From NCBI GenBank assembly GCA_002104985.1, contig MCGO01000218.1, forward strand, positions 1 through 62,202: a stretch of DNA of 62,202 nt, in the 5' to 3' direction. The first letter of the stretch is position 1. Every line of letters starts with the position of its first letter. The position numbers and the translations under genes were made by a program. The notes under the pieces were generated by a model that saw nothing but the letters and a program-made list of their open reading frames with translations, was not told the origin of the DNA and made no database searches. The DNA is from Rhizoclosmatium globosum. Lineage: Eukaryota; Chytridiomycota; Chytridiomycetes; Chytridiales; Chytriomycetaceae. This document shows positions 22,713 to 33,740 of this stretch, one piece after another.

Positions 22713-23690
22713 TCAAGTTGCAACGTTCTGAATGGACATTGACGACGGGAATCCACTCCTCTTACTGACTCTCGTTCCAACCGTGTCCGACGGTTGTTCA
22801 CTCAATCTTCGAGCATTTTTTACCCGTTCATTCTTGTGTCTACTGTTCCGCGTATCATCCTTCCACAAGGCATATTTCATGCCCAACTGTAAAAACAAGT
22901 AAACAAGCGGCGACAAGCTGAAAACACGCAAGCACGTTGTATAGACACTTAATCCAACAGGCGGAACTTCGCAACTAGTCCAAAAATTGTACAGAATATT
23001 CGAGACCATCCAAATCTCCAAAACAACACAAGACGCAATCCCAAACTGCGACAGAATCTCAAGCTTCTCAAGTTCATGCAGATTCGCGTTGCTAGCAGTT
23101 CGCAGGTATTTCACGTACATGACTGCCACAAATCCGTCAAATACAATGGTACTGAAACTTAACACCGTTACGATGCCGTTAATGACAGCACTCAATCTTT
23201 CATGGCTCCCTATGCTAACCGAAAGGTATTCGGAAAGGTTTTCAAATATCACCGCAACAACTTTACTCACTTCCACCAATCCAAACAAGACAAGGTATGC
23301 AATAAACCAAGGTTGCAATCTAGGAGCTGTGGCTTGTATCACCGGCAACCCACGTTTCCACACGTAATATGTTACAGAACATTCCAACCCTGTGTTTGTT
23401 AAACTTGTCGCCGTGATAAAAAGTGCTTGTCGCAAAGGATCGTTCTCTACTGCAAGAAACAGCTGAAAAAATATCGCGGTAAGCGCGTAGCATATAATCA
23501 TGGATGCAATAAGGATATTGACAGCTGTTGATATAGGTTTCTTGGTTTTGGCTTCAGCCCAAAGAAGGCTTCCCAATATGACAAGCTGGACGGCAGATAG
23601 CAATGTGATGATCCACAAATCTTGGCGTGCAATGATGGCGCTTGTTTCGTAATATACCTGCCATCCATGTGGGTCCTCTGAAGCGTTCAT
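22713..23690 (-). CDS. 7TM receptor-like protein
   Basis: A single exon of 325 residues, starting MNASEDP with a sequon at residue 2. It shows the seven-helix pattern of the array: STAVNILIASM at helix 2, YVWKRGLPVIQ after helix 3, LEILSQFGIAS before helix 6, and LGMKYALWKDD after helix 7, with a basic Ser-rich tail. It is isolated from the main array by about 8 kb of unrelated genes. The 3' end lies only about 60 bases from the start of the acyl-CoA synthetase gene on the same strand. Confidence 0.82.
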   Translation of the reverse strand: MNASEDPHGWQVYYETSAIIARQDLWIITLLSAVQLVILGSLLWAEAKTKKPISTAVNILIASMIICYALTAIFFQLFLAVENDPLRQALFITATSLTNTGLECSVTYYVWKRGLPVIQATAPRLQPWFIAYLVLFGLVEVSKVVAVIFENLSEYLSVSIGSHERLSAVINGIVTVLSFSTIVFDGFVAVMYVKYLRTASNANLHELEKLEILSQFGIASCVVLEIWMVSNILYNFWTSCEVPPVGLSVYTTCLRVFSLSPLVYLFLQLGMKYALWKDDTRNSRHKNERVKNARRLSEQPSDTVGTRVSKRSGFPSSMSIQNVAT

Positions 23691-23744
23691 TGTTCTTGCG
23701 TCATTGTTTACGGTAAAAAATACACCAGATATTTAGATTAATAT

Positions 23745-23909
23745 TCAGCTTTTACTCAACAAAAAACTTACCGCTCCAAGTAAGAAAATGAATAGGACAG
23801 TAAAAAAGACCGTGAGACCAAAGTCGAGATTCACTGTTTCATTAAATGCCGCGTTGTATTCTGAAGGGTCATCGGATTCAGAGTTTGGAGCCATTGTTTC
23901 TCCTGCCAT
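23745..23909 (-). CDS. Small single-helix membrane ORF or 5' remnant of a 7TM gene
   Basis: From the ATG at 23909 a 54-residue frame reads an acidic N-terminus (PSESDD-like, with an N-E-T sequon), then one hydrophobic helix, then SKS and a stop. The helix region (YNAAFNETVNLDF then hydrophobic) resembles the start of the 7TM genes (for example YNEAVTIDFW), and a GTAAGT donor follows the helix. It may be an orphan first segment of a 7TM gene, or a genuine small protein. Confidence 0.3.
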   Translation of the reverse strand: MAGETMAPNSESDDPSEYNAAFNETVNLDFGLTVFFTVLFIFLLGAVSFLLSKS

Positions 23910-24058
23910 TGTATTCTTGAAAGGTAAATTCCTAAATTCCTTATATTATGATTGATGCCAATGAGAATATTCTATGGCCAAGAAAGCAATGTAACATGGG
24001 GAGGATGCCTCCCATCTCACCTGCTTAGCCATCCAAGACCAGAACCTCATCTCAAAAA

Positions 24059-25224
24059 ATGAATGTCCGCGCAGCTCGGGACTTCATCTTTCATCTAACA
24101 GGACCTCATTATAAGCCAAATCATAGCACCGAAGCTGACTTGACCCTCGAAGAATCCAACAACTTGAACAACCTAATCAACTCACACTACACACACTCAG
24201 TCTCCACCACCACCCTCTCAACCCTCCCACCAGAACTAATCGAACTCATCTTCAGCTTCCTATCCCCTCTCCACGCCCCCAAATACACCCGCTTAAACCG
24301 CAGAATCAACGAATGCCTCTCAACACCCCACTTTGCACTCGAAAACCTCTCCCACACAGTCCCAAAACCAATCCCAACAAACCAAACCAGCACTCGAATA
24401 TTAACATCGTATGACCGCGCGTGGTTCGTCTGGCCGAAACAGTATCAAGAAGCATACGCGCGTGGATGGTTACGGGATGTTAGGAAACTAGAGTGGGGAT
24501 CAAACAAGATTTCCGGTGTGATTCCAAGCACTATTGGCGCGTTGACGGGGTTGCGGAGTCTTTTGTTGCATGATAACTGGTTACATGGCCGTATTCCCGC
24601 GCAGATAGGGTTATTGAAGGAGCTGGAGGAACTGTATTTGAATGATAACAGTCTTAGCGGTGAAATTCCTAAAGAGATTTCGGGATTGGATTTGAAGCTG
24701 TTGATTCTGTTTCGGAATTGTTTGAGTGGTTCTATACCGTCTTCTTTGGGACGGATGCAGAGTTTGGTGTATTTGGATCTGTCAAGTAATTTGCTGAGTG
24801 GGAGTGTTCCAGTTGAGATTTGTGGTTGTCGAATCTGCAATACTTGAATTTGTCGGCGAATCAGTTGTCAGGAAGGATTCCAGCTGAGATGAGCAACTCG
24901 AAAGAACTCCAAGTTCTTGATTTGAGTCATAATAAGATAGAGGGGTCTATTCCCGTAGGATTTGGGTCAATGCGGAATCTTGTCTGTTTGTGTCTACACG
25001 CGAATTGTTTGAGTGGGGCTGTGCCGATAGATCTATTTGGACTCGAACAAATGGAGCTTGTACTGTTTCTCACTGGAAATCAAGTGTTTTTGGAATATGA
25101 TTCCGCTGGGATTGTTGCGCGGTCTCGGGTGTTTGCGTTGCTTCAAGAGTTTGAGGTGAATGAAGCCAGTGATGTTGTACATGGGCTTCCTGATCGAGGC
25201 GTTATATTTTATGCCGATATTTAA
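24059..25224 (+). CDS. F-box-like leucine-rich-repeat protein with one frame break
   Basis: The N-terminal part has an F-box-like stretch (TLPPELIELIFSFLSPL). About eight LRRs of the 24-residue plant type follow (SGEIPKEISGLDLKLLIL, SGSIPSSLGRMQSLVYLDL). The frame breaks near 24826. The first frame stops at 24845-24847 after VPVEICG, and the second continues LSNLQYLNLSANQLSGRIP from the same repeat. Adding one T in TGTGGTTGTCG would restore the repeat, so a single-base deletion or sequencing error is the simplest explanation. F-box plus LRR proteins usually act as SCF ubiquitin-ligase adaptors; here that is inference. The ending IFYADI at 25224 looks natural. Confidence 0.7.
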
Positions 25225-25273
25225 TTAAATTTATTTAAAACATTTTAAAAGACGTTTCAATTGAGAGATCGTA

Positions 25274-27182
25274 ATGGCAGGAGAAGCAACGCCACTCGCC
25301 CGTCCTTGGCAGACCTCCAACAGGCTCAAGTCCTCGACCAAAGGTTTCATAGTATTGGCAGTCGTACTTGTGATGATTGTAGCCCAAACAGAGCTGGTTG
25401 CATCAAAGTGGGAGCAACGCCAGCCAACTCCTCCTTCTCGATCCTTGTTCACCTGTCCCCAACTTGGACTGTTGCAGCCATCAAAGGGAATCAAAGCCTG
25501 GCTTGATCGCTTCGAAAACAGGGACTTTGTGAATGCGGCTGTAGAGGTATCTTCGAATCTTTCTTCATTGGATACTGTAAGCTAAACATCATTTTCTATC
25601 TTCACCCAGCGCTTCTCTGGAGCAATTCAAATCCCAACTGAATCATTTGACAACGTGAAAGTAGTCCACTCCGCCAAAATCCAAGAAGACAATTTCGTGA
25701 GGTTCAAGGACCACCTCCTAACCTCATTCCCAAAAATGTAACCACCACATTCTTTAAATATTCCCCTACCCTCACCCACTTATTTTAAACTCAAACAGCC
25801 GTGAAACCTTAAACCTAGCCATCATAAACACCCACTCCCTCCTCTTCACATGGCAAGGCACATCCCCGACAACCGCACCCCTCCTCCTCATGTCCCACAT
25901 GGACGTCGTCCCCGTCCTCCCCGAAACCCTCTCCCAATGGACACACCCCCCCTTCTCCGGCCACATCGACCACCCCAACGACTGGATATACGGCCGCGGA
26001 TCCGTCGACACAAAGGGAACCGTCATGGCATCCCTCGAAGCCATTGAATCTCTCCTCACCGTTGGGTTCACGCCTCGTGCGACTGTGTATGTCTCGTTTG
26101 GGCATGATGAGGAGAAGGGGGGGGGGGTTTACGGGTGCGCAGGAAGTGAGTAAGTATATGGAGAATGTGCTTGGGTTGGGTGGGAGGGTTGGGATGGTTG
26201 TTGATGAGGGGTTGGATAGTTTTACGGAGGAAGCGGGGGTTTCGGTTGTGACTGTTGCTGTTGCTGAGAAGGGGATTGCGACGTTTGAGGTTGTGGTGGA
26301 GACGCATGGGGGCCATAGTTCTGTTCCGCCGAGGAATACGGGGGTTGGTGTTATGGCGCAGATTGTTGCGGCTGTAGAGGCGCGGCCGTTTCCGGTTGTG
26401 TTGTCGGAAAGGAATCCGTTTTTGAGGACGGTTGTTTGTAAGGATGAGTATGCGGGTGTGGTGGATACAATCGTGCGAGAGGGATTGAGAGGGTTTTATG
26501 AGGGCGGGAGGGAAGTGCTGGCGGAATACCTTGCTTCAAAGTCGCTTGCGAGTCGGTATCGTATGGCGACGTCACAAGCAGTCACTAAAATTAATGGTGG
26601 ATTGAAAGTCAACGCGTTGCCGGAAGTTGTTACGGCATATATTCAGGATCGTGTTAGTGTGGACTCTAGTACTGCGGAGGTACTTGATGTCACGTGGAAG
26701 AATATTCTGCCCGTCGCTAAGGAGCTTGGATTGGGGTTCAAGGTGATTAACATTGATGAAATTGTGTATGAGTGGGTTCCGCCAGCTGGAAGTAACGTGG
26801 GGAACGTCACTATAACGCTTCCACTCACTGGGTTGGAACCAAGTCCAGTCAGTCCAACTGTATGAGGAAGCAGGAAAGAAGGTGATTGTCGCACCAGGAT
26901 TAATGAATGGAAACACGGACACAAAGTTCTTTTGGGGATTGAGCAAGAACATTTATCGATTTGGTAAGCGTTTTTAGTGATTGAATCATGGGTAGTAATG
27001 GTCAACAGCACCGGTCATGGGAGGGGAAGGATACCATACTGTGAATGAACGAGCCAGTATCAAAGGGTACGCGCTTATTTTCCATTTGAATCAAGGACTG
27101 ATTCTCTTCTTGTAATTTGAATAGGTACATCAAGGCAATTAAGTTCTATCATGAGTTGATTCGAAACTACGATGAAATCTGA
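25274..27182 (+). pseudogene. M20 metallopeptidase, carboxypeptidase S-like, with two frame breaks
   Basis: Exons 25274-25546, 25610-25737, 25799 to about 26963, 27009-27066 and 27125-27182. The N-terminus has a signal-anchor helix (GFIVLAVVLVMIVA). The M20 motifs are present: LLLMSHMDVVPV (zinc His), YGRGSVDTKGT (bridging Asp), GHDEEKGG (catalytic Glu), HGGHSSVPP, then at the end VMGGEGYHTVNERA (zinc His). Two breaks: an 11-G run at 26117-26127 shifts the frame at the catalytic Glu loop, and near 26860 about ten residues are missing between LEPSPVSPT and QLYEEAGKK with a frame change. The first could be a homopolymer error; the second looks like a real deletion. If expressed intact it would be a vacuolar or secreted peptidase. 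Confidence 0.75.
26117..26127 (+). repeat. Run of 11 G
   Basis: It lies inside the M20 peptidase gene just after the HDEEK codons. With 7 or 10 G the frame would be continuous; with 11 it is shifted. Confidence 0.9.
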
Positions 27183-27365
27183 TGTTTTGAGGAATCGTCT
27201 TCTTCTTCTCATATCCTTAATAAAACGTCTTTAGCACGTCAACTTACTGTTATATTCTTCCATGAAAATGTTTCTATGACAACCTCAACCTTCGTTATTC
27301 CTCCGTCACTTCGCTCATAAAGCCCTCGCTTTAATATTCAACCCCTTTTCTATCTTTAATTTAAT

Positions 27366-27815
27366 TTATTGACTCTCAGCAGCTTTGCGTTTCGCCTCTT
27401 CCTCTGCTTCTTTCTTCTTACTAAGTTCCCAAGCTTTCGCCTCCTCAGGAAACTTTGCGGCATATCGTTGAAGACAAGAAGAGTGCGAGTATTTGTAGAG
27501 AGAGTAACCGACGATTGTTGATACTATCGATTGGTTTAATGAGTTGATTTGAGGAAGGAAAAGGAGACACAACTCAACTGCCGAGTAGAACTGGAGCGAC
27601 AGTCTTGTTTCGTTTCATTAGATCAGGGTATCGTTGACGGACTCTGAGGAAAGTGAAAGTGAAGCTATTGGTTGGGTGTATCAGTGCACTACTACCACTA
27701 CCACTAATACCAAGTACAATACGCACCCCCAAAAGGCAGCTGAACCACCCACAATAAGCGCATGGGAAGAACACCGATCAAGTGCCTGTGAAAAGGAAGC
27801 AACAGCCTCGCCCAT
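27366..27815 (-). CDS. Small OCIA-domain-like membrane protein
   Basis: Three exons (27815-27727, 27643-27579, 27523-27366) join in frame to 103 residues. After a short N-terminus come two hydrophobic segments separated by a basic loop (RQRYPDLMKRNKT), then TIVGYSLYKYSHSSCLQRYA and a Lys/Glu-rich tail. The spacing 'small helix, basic loop, GY..K.SY..C...F' resembles OCIAD1/2, which are mitochondrial and endosomal proteins. The match is by eye and short. Alternative: another small mitochondrial inner-membrane protein. Confidence 0.55.
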
Positions 27816-27851
27816 TTCTTTCTTTCTTCTTTCTTCGAAATAACAAACCAA

Positions 27852-29616
27852 ATGAACCCCAACAAGTTTGCCACCCTCTTTGCCTCACTGCGCACCAAAC
27901 TATCTTCTGCTTCAAGTGAATGCACTTTAGTCAGAGAGGTAGTTGATGACAAATCAGAACGTACTTGTGCTCAGAAAGAAGAAGAAGAAGAAGAAGGTGA
28001 AGTACTCGAAGCTGGTTTCAAACGACCTCTTTTCGACGATCCACCTTTGATTCAACAACAACAACAACAACAACAACAACAAAAGAAGAAACGAGTGCGA
28101 ACAAGAAAGAAGTTGGATTCAGCGGTACCTGTATCTATCCCAAAACAACCTCCTCTCGCAAGTGCTACCACCCTTGAACCACCTTCAAATCAGTCGATTA
28201 CCACTCAGAAACCACATCAAAAGTACATTTGCATCGTCTGTTCCCTCAAAGGCACCCACTTTTCAAACAACTGCGACAACCCACATGGTTCCCCGCCCGA
28301 TCCAAAGTATCTCTGTGTCATTTGTAAAGTACCTGGTCATCATGTGAAATGGTGTCCAGTCAAACGAGGCGGGAAGTCGAGTGGGTCTGCGCAGTCTTGT
28401 TTGGATCAAAAGGAATGGACGGGTGTTGGATTGAATCAGGACAATCCATTTGCAAAGTACTTGAATCCTCAGTCGTCTTCTCTTCAGCTTTCTGTCTCGT
28501 CTTTGCCGACTTCGACTTTGACTTCAATGCATCATTCACTCCCACCGAATCCGTCAGCGAATACTTCGGCGAATCTATTTAATTCAAATTCTATGCATCA
28601 GTCAAACTATATTCCATCGAATAATCCGTCAGTTTATTCTGTCAATGCGAATGGTCTCTCGTCATCTACTTTGATTCCACCACCACAAACATTCACACAA
28701 CCGTCAACGGCACAGCTCCCGACTCTCTCATTCCAACCTCCGAAACTCGAAGAACCAAAACTCACTGCATCCCTCTTCCTCTCCTACCTCTCCACCTCAA
28801 ACTCTGATACCTATACAACAGCTACAGAACCATCGCAACCATCTGAACCATCAGAAAAACAACAATCCCCGGAATCTCAATCAACAGGAAACACCTTATA
28901 CGCCCCAACATCCTCCTACACCACCACAACACATCGCCCCCCTCCCCACCACCACCACCCCCTTCCACCTCACCCTCAACCCACCCCAAAAACCCGCACC
29001 CAAAACCCGCATGCAGATTCTTCTCAAAACCAGGCGGCTGCACATCCGGCGCCCTCTGCCGCTTCTCCCACACCCCTTCAACAACCCCCTGCGCATTCCA
29101 CCACCTCCACCCCCCATGCACGAACCCCTCCTGCGCGTACTCCCACGCAGAACTGAGTGCCGCCGAGCTGCATGCGTTGAGGGAGGAGCATCGCGTGTTT
29201 AAGGAGGTGAAGAGGGGTGAGATGGAGAAGTGGCGTGTGAGGAATGAGGTTCTGGATGCGGTGAAGGAATTGGTTTCGGTGGGTGGGGCGGGGGGCGGGG
29301 AGGGTGTGATGGTTGCTGCGGTTGTTGATAGGGTGTTGCATGAGAAGCTTGGTATGGATTTTGGGGGGTTGGGAGGGCTGGGGAGGTGGAGAGGCGGGAG
29401 AGACGGAGGAATGGGTGGAGAGAGGAAGGGAAGGGGGGTGGTGTTGGTGGAGAGATGAGTATTGCTGGGGAGGGGAAGGGGGGTGTTCCGGAGTGGATTC
29501 GGGAGTTGAGGAAGGAGGCTTTTGTTTTGGGGGAGGAAGGTGTTGGTGGTGGTCGAATTGAGGAGGGAACGGGGTTGAGTTCGTTGGGTGGAGCTTTGGT
29601 GAAGGAAATGAATTAA
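27852..29616 (+). CDS. Zinc-knuckle and CCCH zinc-finger protein with frame breaks
   Basis: The first frame (27852 on) has a Glu-rich stretch, ten Gln, then two Cys-His knuckles (CIVCSLKGTHFSNNC and CVICKVPGHHVKWC) and a long Ser/Pro/Asn-rich region. Past about 28930, in a C-rich tract, the sensible frame switches. The other frame reads CRFFSKPGGCTSGALCRFSH and CTNPSCAYSH, typical CCCH fingers, followed by the helical segment ELHALREEHRVFKEVKRG. A second switch is needed in the G-rich tract near 29400-29440 to reach PEWIRELRKEAFVLGEE and the stop at 29614-29616. Left unshifted, the first frame ends at 29156. RNA binding is likely from the fingers. The breaks may be sequencing slips in GC-rich DNA. 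Confidence 0.62.
28053..28082 (+). repeat. CAA triplet repeat encoding poly-Gln
   Basis: About ten consecutive CAA codons inside the zinc-knuckle gene, just after a short GAA run coding Glu near 27977. Confidence 0.9.
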
Positions 29617-29826
29617 TTTATTAGTCATGTTATTAAAATAGTATGAATATATATGTTAATATAAAAATGTGCAGTAATTTGACACCTACTGAGTTCGGCG
29701 TTTGACAGCTTCAACCCTTCAAACAACAAAAACATCAAAACCAAAGCAACGACCCCACCACACGCGCTCGGCGTTTTTTGCATCGTTTCCCACCTATTCA
29801 AGAAATCTCCCGTCGAAAACATCACC

Positions 29827-31636
29827 ATGAACATCAGCATCTTCCTGCTACTAATACCGTACCTTCAAGATGCAACCGCATTCCCAGTCTCAATGAGAGC
29901 CAAAATGGTGCGCAGGAAAGTCCACATTGTTAAAGTACATAAACCGTATCCGCATCAACGCGTCCCGACTACAACTACTATTGAGCCTGTTGTGACTACA
30001 ACTGTGCCTGTTACATCCACGGATCAGGGTACGACGTGTATTCCAAGCGTGACTGAAGTGGAAGGTGTGAAATCATCGCTTTCTTTAAGTAGTAAGATGG
30101 GATATTGAATGTGAAAGTATAGGAACCTCGAAACCTCGATTCAGGCCACGGACTTCAGGGAATAAAGGGTGGGCACCTGTTGGAACTACGGAGCCGGTTT
30201 GGACTGAAACTGGTATGCTTCTTTTAACAATCACGAACAGTTTATTAATGAGGGATAATGTTAGAACCAGTCCCAACACCAACCACATTGAGTTTCGGGA
30301 CTGAAAATGTTGTTTCAAGCACAACGTCTAGTTCTGTCGATACATCGAGTGTAACAGATTTCGGACCGACTTCAACGACGTATTCGTGGGGAACTGAGGC
30401 GGCGACAATCACCACGTCTTTGTTTGTGCAACCTTCGAATTCGGCGACTGAGTCAGACGGGACGACGTCGGTGGCGGTTACGGCTTTGAATACAACGTCA
30501 GTTGTGGAAACAGCGACTGAAACGACGGTGAAGCCCAGGAAATATGTTATTCCTGTGGGTCCTACAAAGACGCGGCCAAAGTATCAGCCGAGGACGTCGC
30601 CTGGGAACCCTGGATGGGCACCGGTGGAGACTACCACTGTTTCAACGGAGACGGAGGTTGTGACAGGTATGTTATTTTATTTGATATGGTATTGGCTGAT
30701 TTGTTTTGTGGGGTAGAGTCAACGACTACAGTTGAGCCGAAGAAGTATGATGTTCCCACAGTTCCACCTTTTTCGAATGAACCATCGTCAACGGAGATTG
30801 TTCCACAGTCTCCTACATCTGTTGCTCCGTCTGTTACTGAACCTAGTCCTATCCCTCCACCCTTTGAACCGACAACAACGGATTACGCTCCTCAACCGCC
30901 GATTATTCCATCACCGTCTGTTACTGAGCCAATCTCTGTGCCTCCACCACCTCAACCCACTACAGATGTGATTCCTTCACCGACAACCGACACAATCCCT
31001 TCTCCACCATTCGTGATTCCATCAACAACTGAACAAAGTCCCGTCCCTCCACCACCTGAACCTACAACCGACTATATTCCTCCACCACCTACCACAGAAC
31101 CAAGCCCAATCCCACCTCCACCTCTTGACCAAACCACAACAACCTGCACAGATAAATCAACACCAACAGACACTCCACCACTTCCCCCACAACAACAACG
31201 CGTAATCCCTCCGTCACCGCCACAAAACCCATGCCCTCCAACCCACGGATCATCCTGCCAACTCCAAAGCGACCCCCTCCTAACAACATTCTACGGCGCC
31301 TCTGTAACTCTCTCAACGCCTGGCGTCATAACCCTCGTAAACACCCCAGACTTTGGCCTCACCGCGACGTTATCGTCGCATTGGAGTAGTAACCGCGTTG
31401 CAGACGTTGTCGTTGTGGACACGGTAGAGTACAGGTGTGGGAGCGACGTGAGGACGCTTGATGGGACGATTGGGATGGAAGTGTTGCAGTGTTGGAGTGG
31501 GGAGTGTGCTTCTGTTATGTGTAAAGCTGTTTTGATGGGGTCGTGGGATCCTGTTAGTCATGTACAAGTGCAGCAGGTTGTTTATGGAGGTGTTTTGGGG
31601 ATTGGTGGCGTGTGTTTTGGTGGTGATACTTGTTGA
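29827..31636 (+). CDS. Secreted Ser/Thr/Pro-rich mucin-like protein
   Basis: Four exons (29827-30064, 30123-30212, 30265-30666, 30717-31636) give 549 residues. A signal peptide (about 1-18) is followed by a basic patch. Modules repeat the pattern K-P-R...RTSG(N)(K/P)GWAPV(G/E)TT, with exon 2 being one module by itself, then a long run of P-P-P-E-P-T-T-D type repeats. A C-terminal globular domain with several cysteines begins near CPPTHGSSC and ends GGVCFGGDTC. It is probably heavily O-glycosylated at the cell surface or in the wall. The family of the C-terminal domain is not recognised. Phase-1 introns at module borders suggest exon duplication. Confidence 0.72.
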
Positions 31637-31725
31637 TAGGTTGTTTGATGAGGATTACTTGATGATATTTATTTATTTTTATTTATATTATTTGGTGTTT
31701 AAATAAGGAATCAGTGTTTTGTTCA

Positions 31726-32631
31726 TTAGTCTTTTGATTTGGATGTTCCTGTACTTTTTGAGTTGATTTTTGTTCTCCTGGCTTTTGAATTCAGTTTGTC
31801 GCGAAGGAGGGCGAATTTGAGACCAACTTGGATGGCGAGATATAAAAGGGGGCCCAAATTGTTTATATGCAGGCTTATAGTGAAGGTTAAAAGTGTCATG
31901 TTAGGGCCAAATGTATTTGCCCATATTGAATACAACACATAGAACGTGAGCCAGAACTCAATACATATGAATGAAGCAACGCCAAACCAAGATATGATTA
32001 CAAGATTCTTAACATCCAATTGGTCATTGACTCGACTAACGGACCAAAGGTAATAGATTTAAACTCCCGTAACTAACAAATCAAACGAGCCCATCAAAAC
32101 GTCAATCAATATTGACTGAATGTTCACAATCATGATGAATAATTCCAAATCGTCGTTTAATATCGGCAGATAAAACGAGACGTTGGACAATGCAAAGAGA
32201 ATGGCTTGCTCCACCTGAAGAAGCGCGTACAGCACAATGAACACAACAAGAAACGGCTGAATCCAAGGTATAGTTGATTTTATAACGGGGAGGCCACGGT
32301 TCCACGTGTACACGACAATCAGATATTGGAATATGGCAGAAAAGGTGCCCGACAGACAAATATAAATGACCGTTAGTTCTGGGTCTGCACAAAACGCGTA
32401 CAGATATTGAAATATGACGCCAAGGAAGTTGCTGATAATCATGGAAATGAGGAGTATGTTGAAGCTGGTGAAGATGGATTTCCTTGTTGAAACTGCTTCT
32501 TGAAAGCAAAGGTGAGCAATGGATAAAAGGAAGAGGGCGGTGAAGACTAGAGTGATCCATGTGTCTATGTTGACTACTTCGTTATATGCATCGTTGTATG
32601 GAATGGCTGTTGTGTCATTGAAGGAACTCAT
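31726..32631 (-). pseudogene. 7TM receptor-like gene with a nonsense codon
   Basis: One continuous frame of about 301 codons, broken only by a TAA at 32059-32061 after LLVTGV, at the end of helix 5. The neighbour at 32719 has a Tyr here (AVYIYYLW). It begins MSSFNDTT with an early sequon, and has SFNILLISM, YTWNRGLPVIK, LVIISWFGVAS and VGLKFALLRDK. Because this is a substitution and not a homopolymer slip, a true pseudogene or null allele is likely. Confidence 0.8.
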
Positions 32632-32718
32632 TTCCCTTATAAATGAATTGCATTGTTCATGTAAGATTTACATGCATCAACCAGAAGATACTATTACATT
32701 AAAACCAAAAGATTGACT

Positions 32719-33678
32719 TTATTGTTGGTGAGTCGTATCTACTGTTGGGGAAATTCGTTCGCTTTTCCCCGTATTAGATCGCTGAATCGTAGAGCTACGT
32801 TGATGATTTTTTGAGTTTGATCTACTGTCACTGTCATCCTGAAGCAATGCCCACTTAAGTCCAACTTGAGCGACGAGGAACAATAAAGGACCCAGGTCAC
32901 CTACGTGAAGACTAAATGAATATAAAAAGATAGAGATGGTCCGGTCTGAGTCATATGACCAAACTGCATAAAGAACATAGAGAGTCAAGTAGAATTCGAT
33001 ACAAACAAAGGAAATTACGCCAAACCAGGATATTATGACAAGTTTTCGAACATTAAGCTCGTTGTTCATGTTTCTTATAGACCAGAGGTAGTAGATATAG
33101 ACTGCAGTGATAAATGCGTCGAAAGAGGCGATTGATACTTCAATGGCAATTGTCTGTATCCTCACAATTTGATCCAATAAGTCAAGAGGTAAATTTACGT
33201 TTGATATAGAGTACGCAATATTGTCAAGAGTAAATACAACAAACTGGCTGACTTGAAGAATTCCATAAAACACAAGAAATGCAACCAAATAAGGTGAAAT
33301 CCATGAAATCGTAACTTGAATCACCGGTAGCCCTCGATTCCACGCGTATAAAACTATTGAATACTGAAATATAGTTGAAAAGACTGATGCGATACAAAGG
33401 TAAATCACAGACAATGTTGGATCCAGACAGAAAGCATATATATACTGAAATATCATTCCAGCGCAGTTACTTAGTATCATAGTTACAAGAAGTACGTTGA
33501 AAACGCTGAACGTCTTTCTTGTTCTATTCGAAGTTGTGTTTGAAAGCGCTTCACGAACAAGAATGATAGAGAGGATTATCAGAAGTAGGATAGATACAGC
33601 AAGTGTGGTCCAAAAGTCAATTGTTACCGCTTCGTTGTATGGTCCAAGGTAAGGAGACTCAGTGGCATTTGAGCTCAT
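32719..33678 (-). CDS. 7TM receptor-like protein
   Basis: A single exon of 319 residues starting MSSNATES with a sequon. It has seven helices with VFNVLLVTM, YAWNRGLPVIQ, KLVIISWFGVIS and VGLKWALLQDD, and a Ser/Asn-rich tail that could be phosphorylated. Closest in the window to the pseudogene immediately downstream at 31726. It is first in a run of same-strand copies spaced by less than 100 bases. Confidence 0.84.
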   Translation of the reverse strand: MSSNATESPYLGPYNEAVTIDFWTTLAVSILLLIILSIILVREALSNTTSNRTRKTFSVFNVLLVTMILSNCAGMIFQYIYAFCLDPTLSVIYLCIASVFSTIFQYSIVLYAWNRGLPVIQVTISWISPYLVAFLVFYGILQVSQFVVFTLDNIAYSISNVNLPLDLLDQIVRIQTIAIEVSIASFDAFITAVYIYYLWSIRNMNNELNVRKLVIISWFGVISFVCIEFYLTLYVLYAVWSYDSDRTISIFLYSFSLHVGDLGPLLFLVAQVGLKWALLQDDSDSRSNSKNHQRSSTIQRSNTGKSERISPTVDTTHQQ

Positions 33679-33740
33679 TTTTCTTTCACGTATTGTTCAA
33701 ATTCATAATGGAATTTTATATTAAATATAAGCATATGAGT

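Noticed and set aside
28822..29628. Long minus-strand open frame of 268 codons rich in Thr/Pro/Ser
   Set aside because: It is the antisense of the zinc-finger gene's low-complexity region; codon composition reflects GC skew and no motif is visible.
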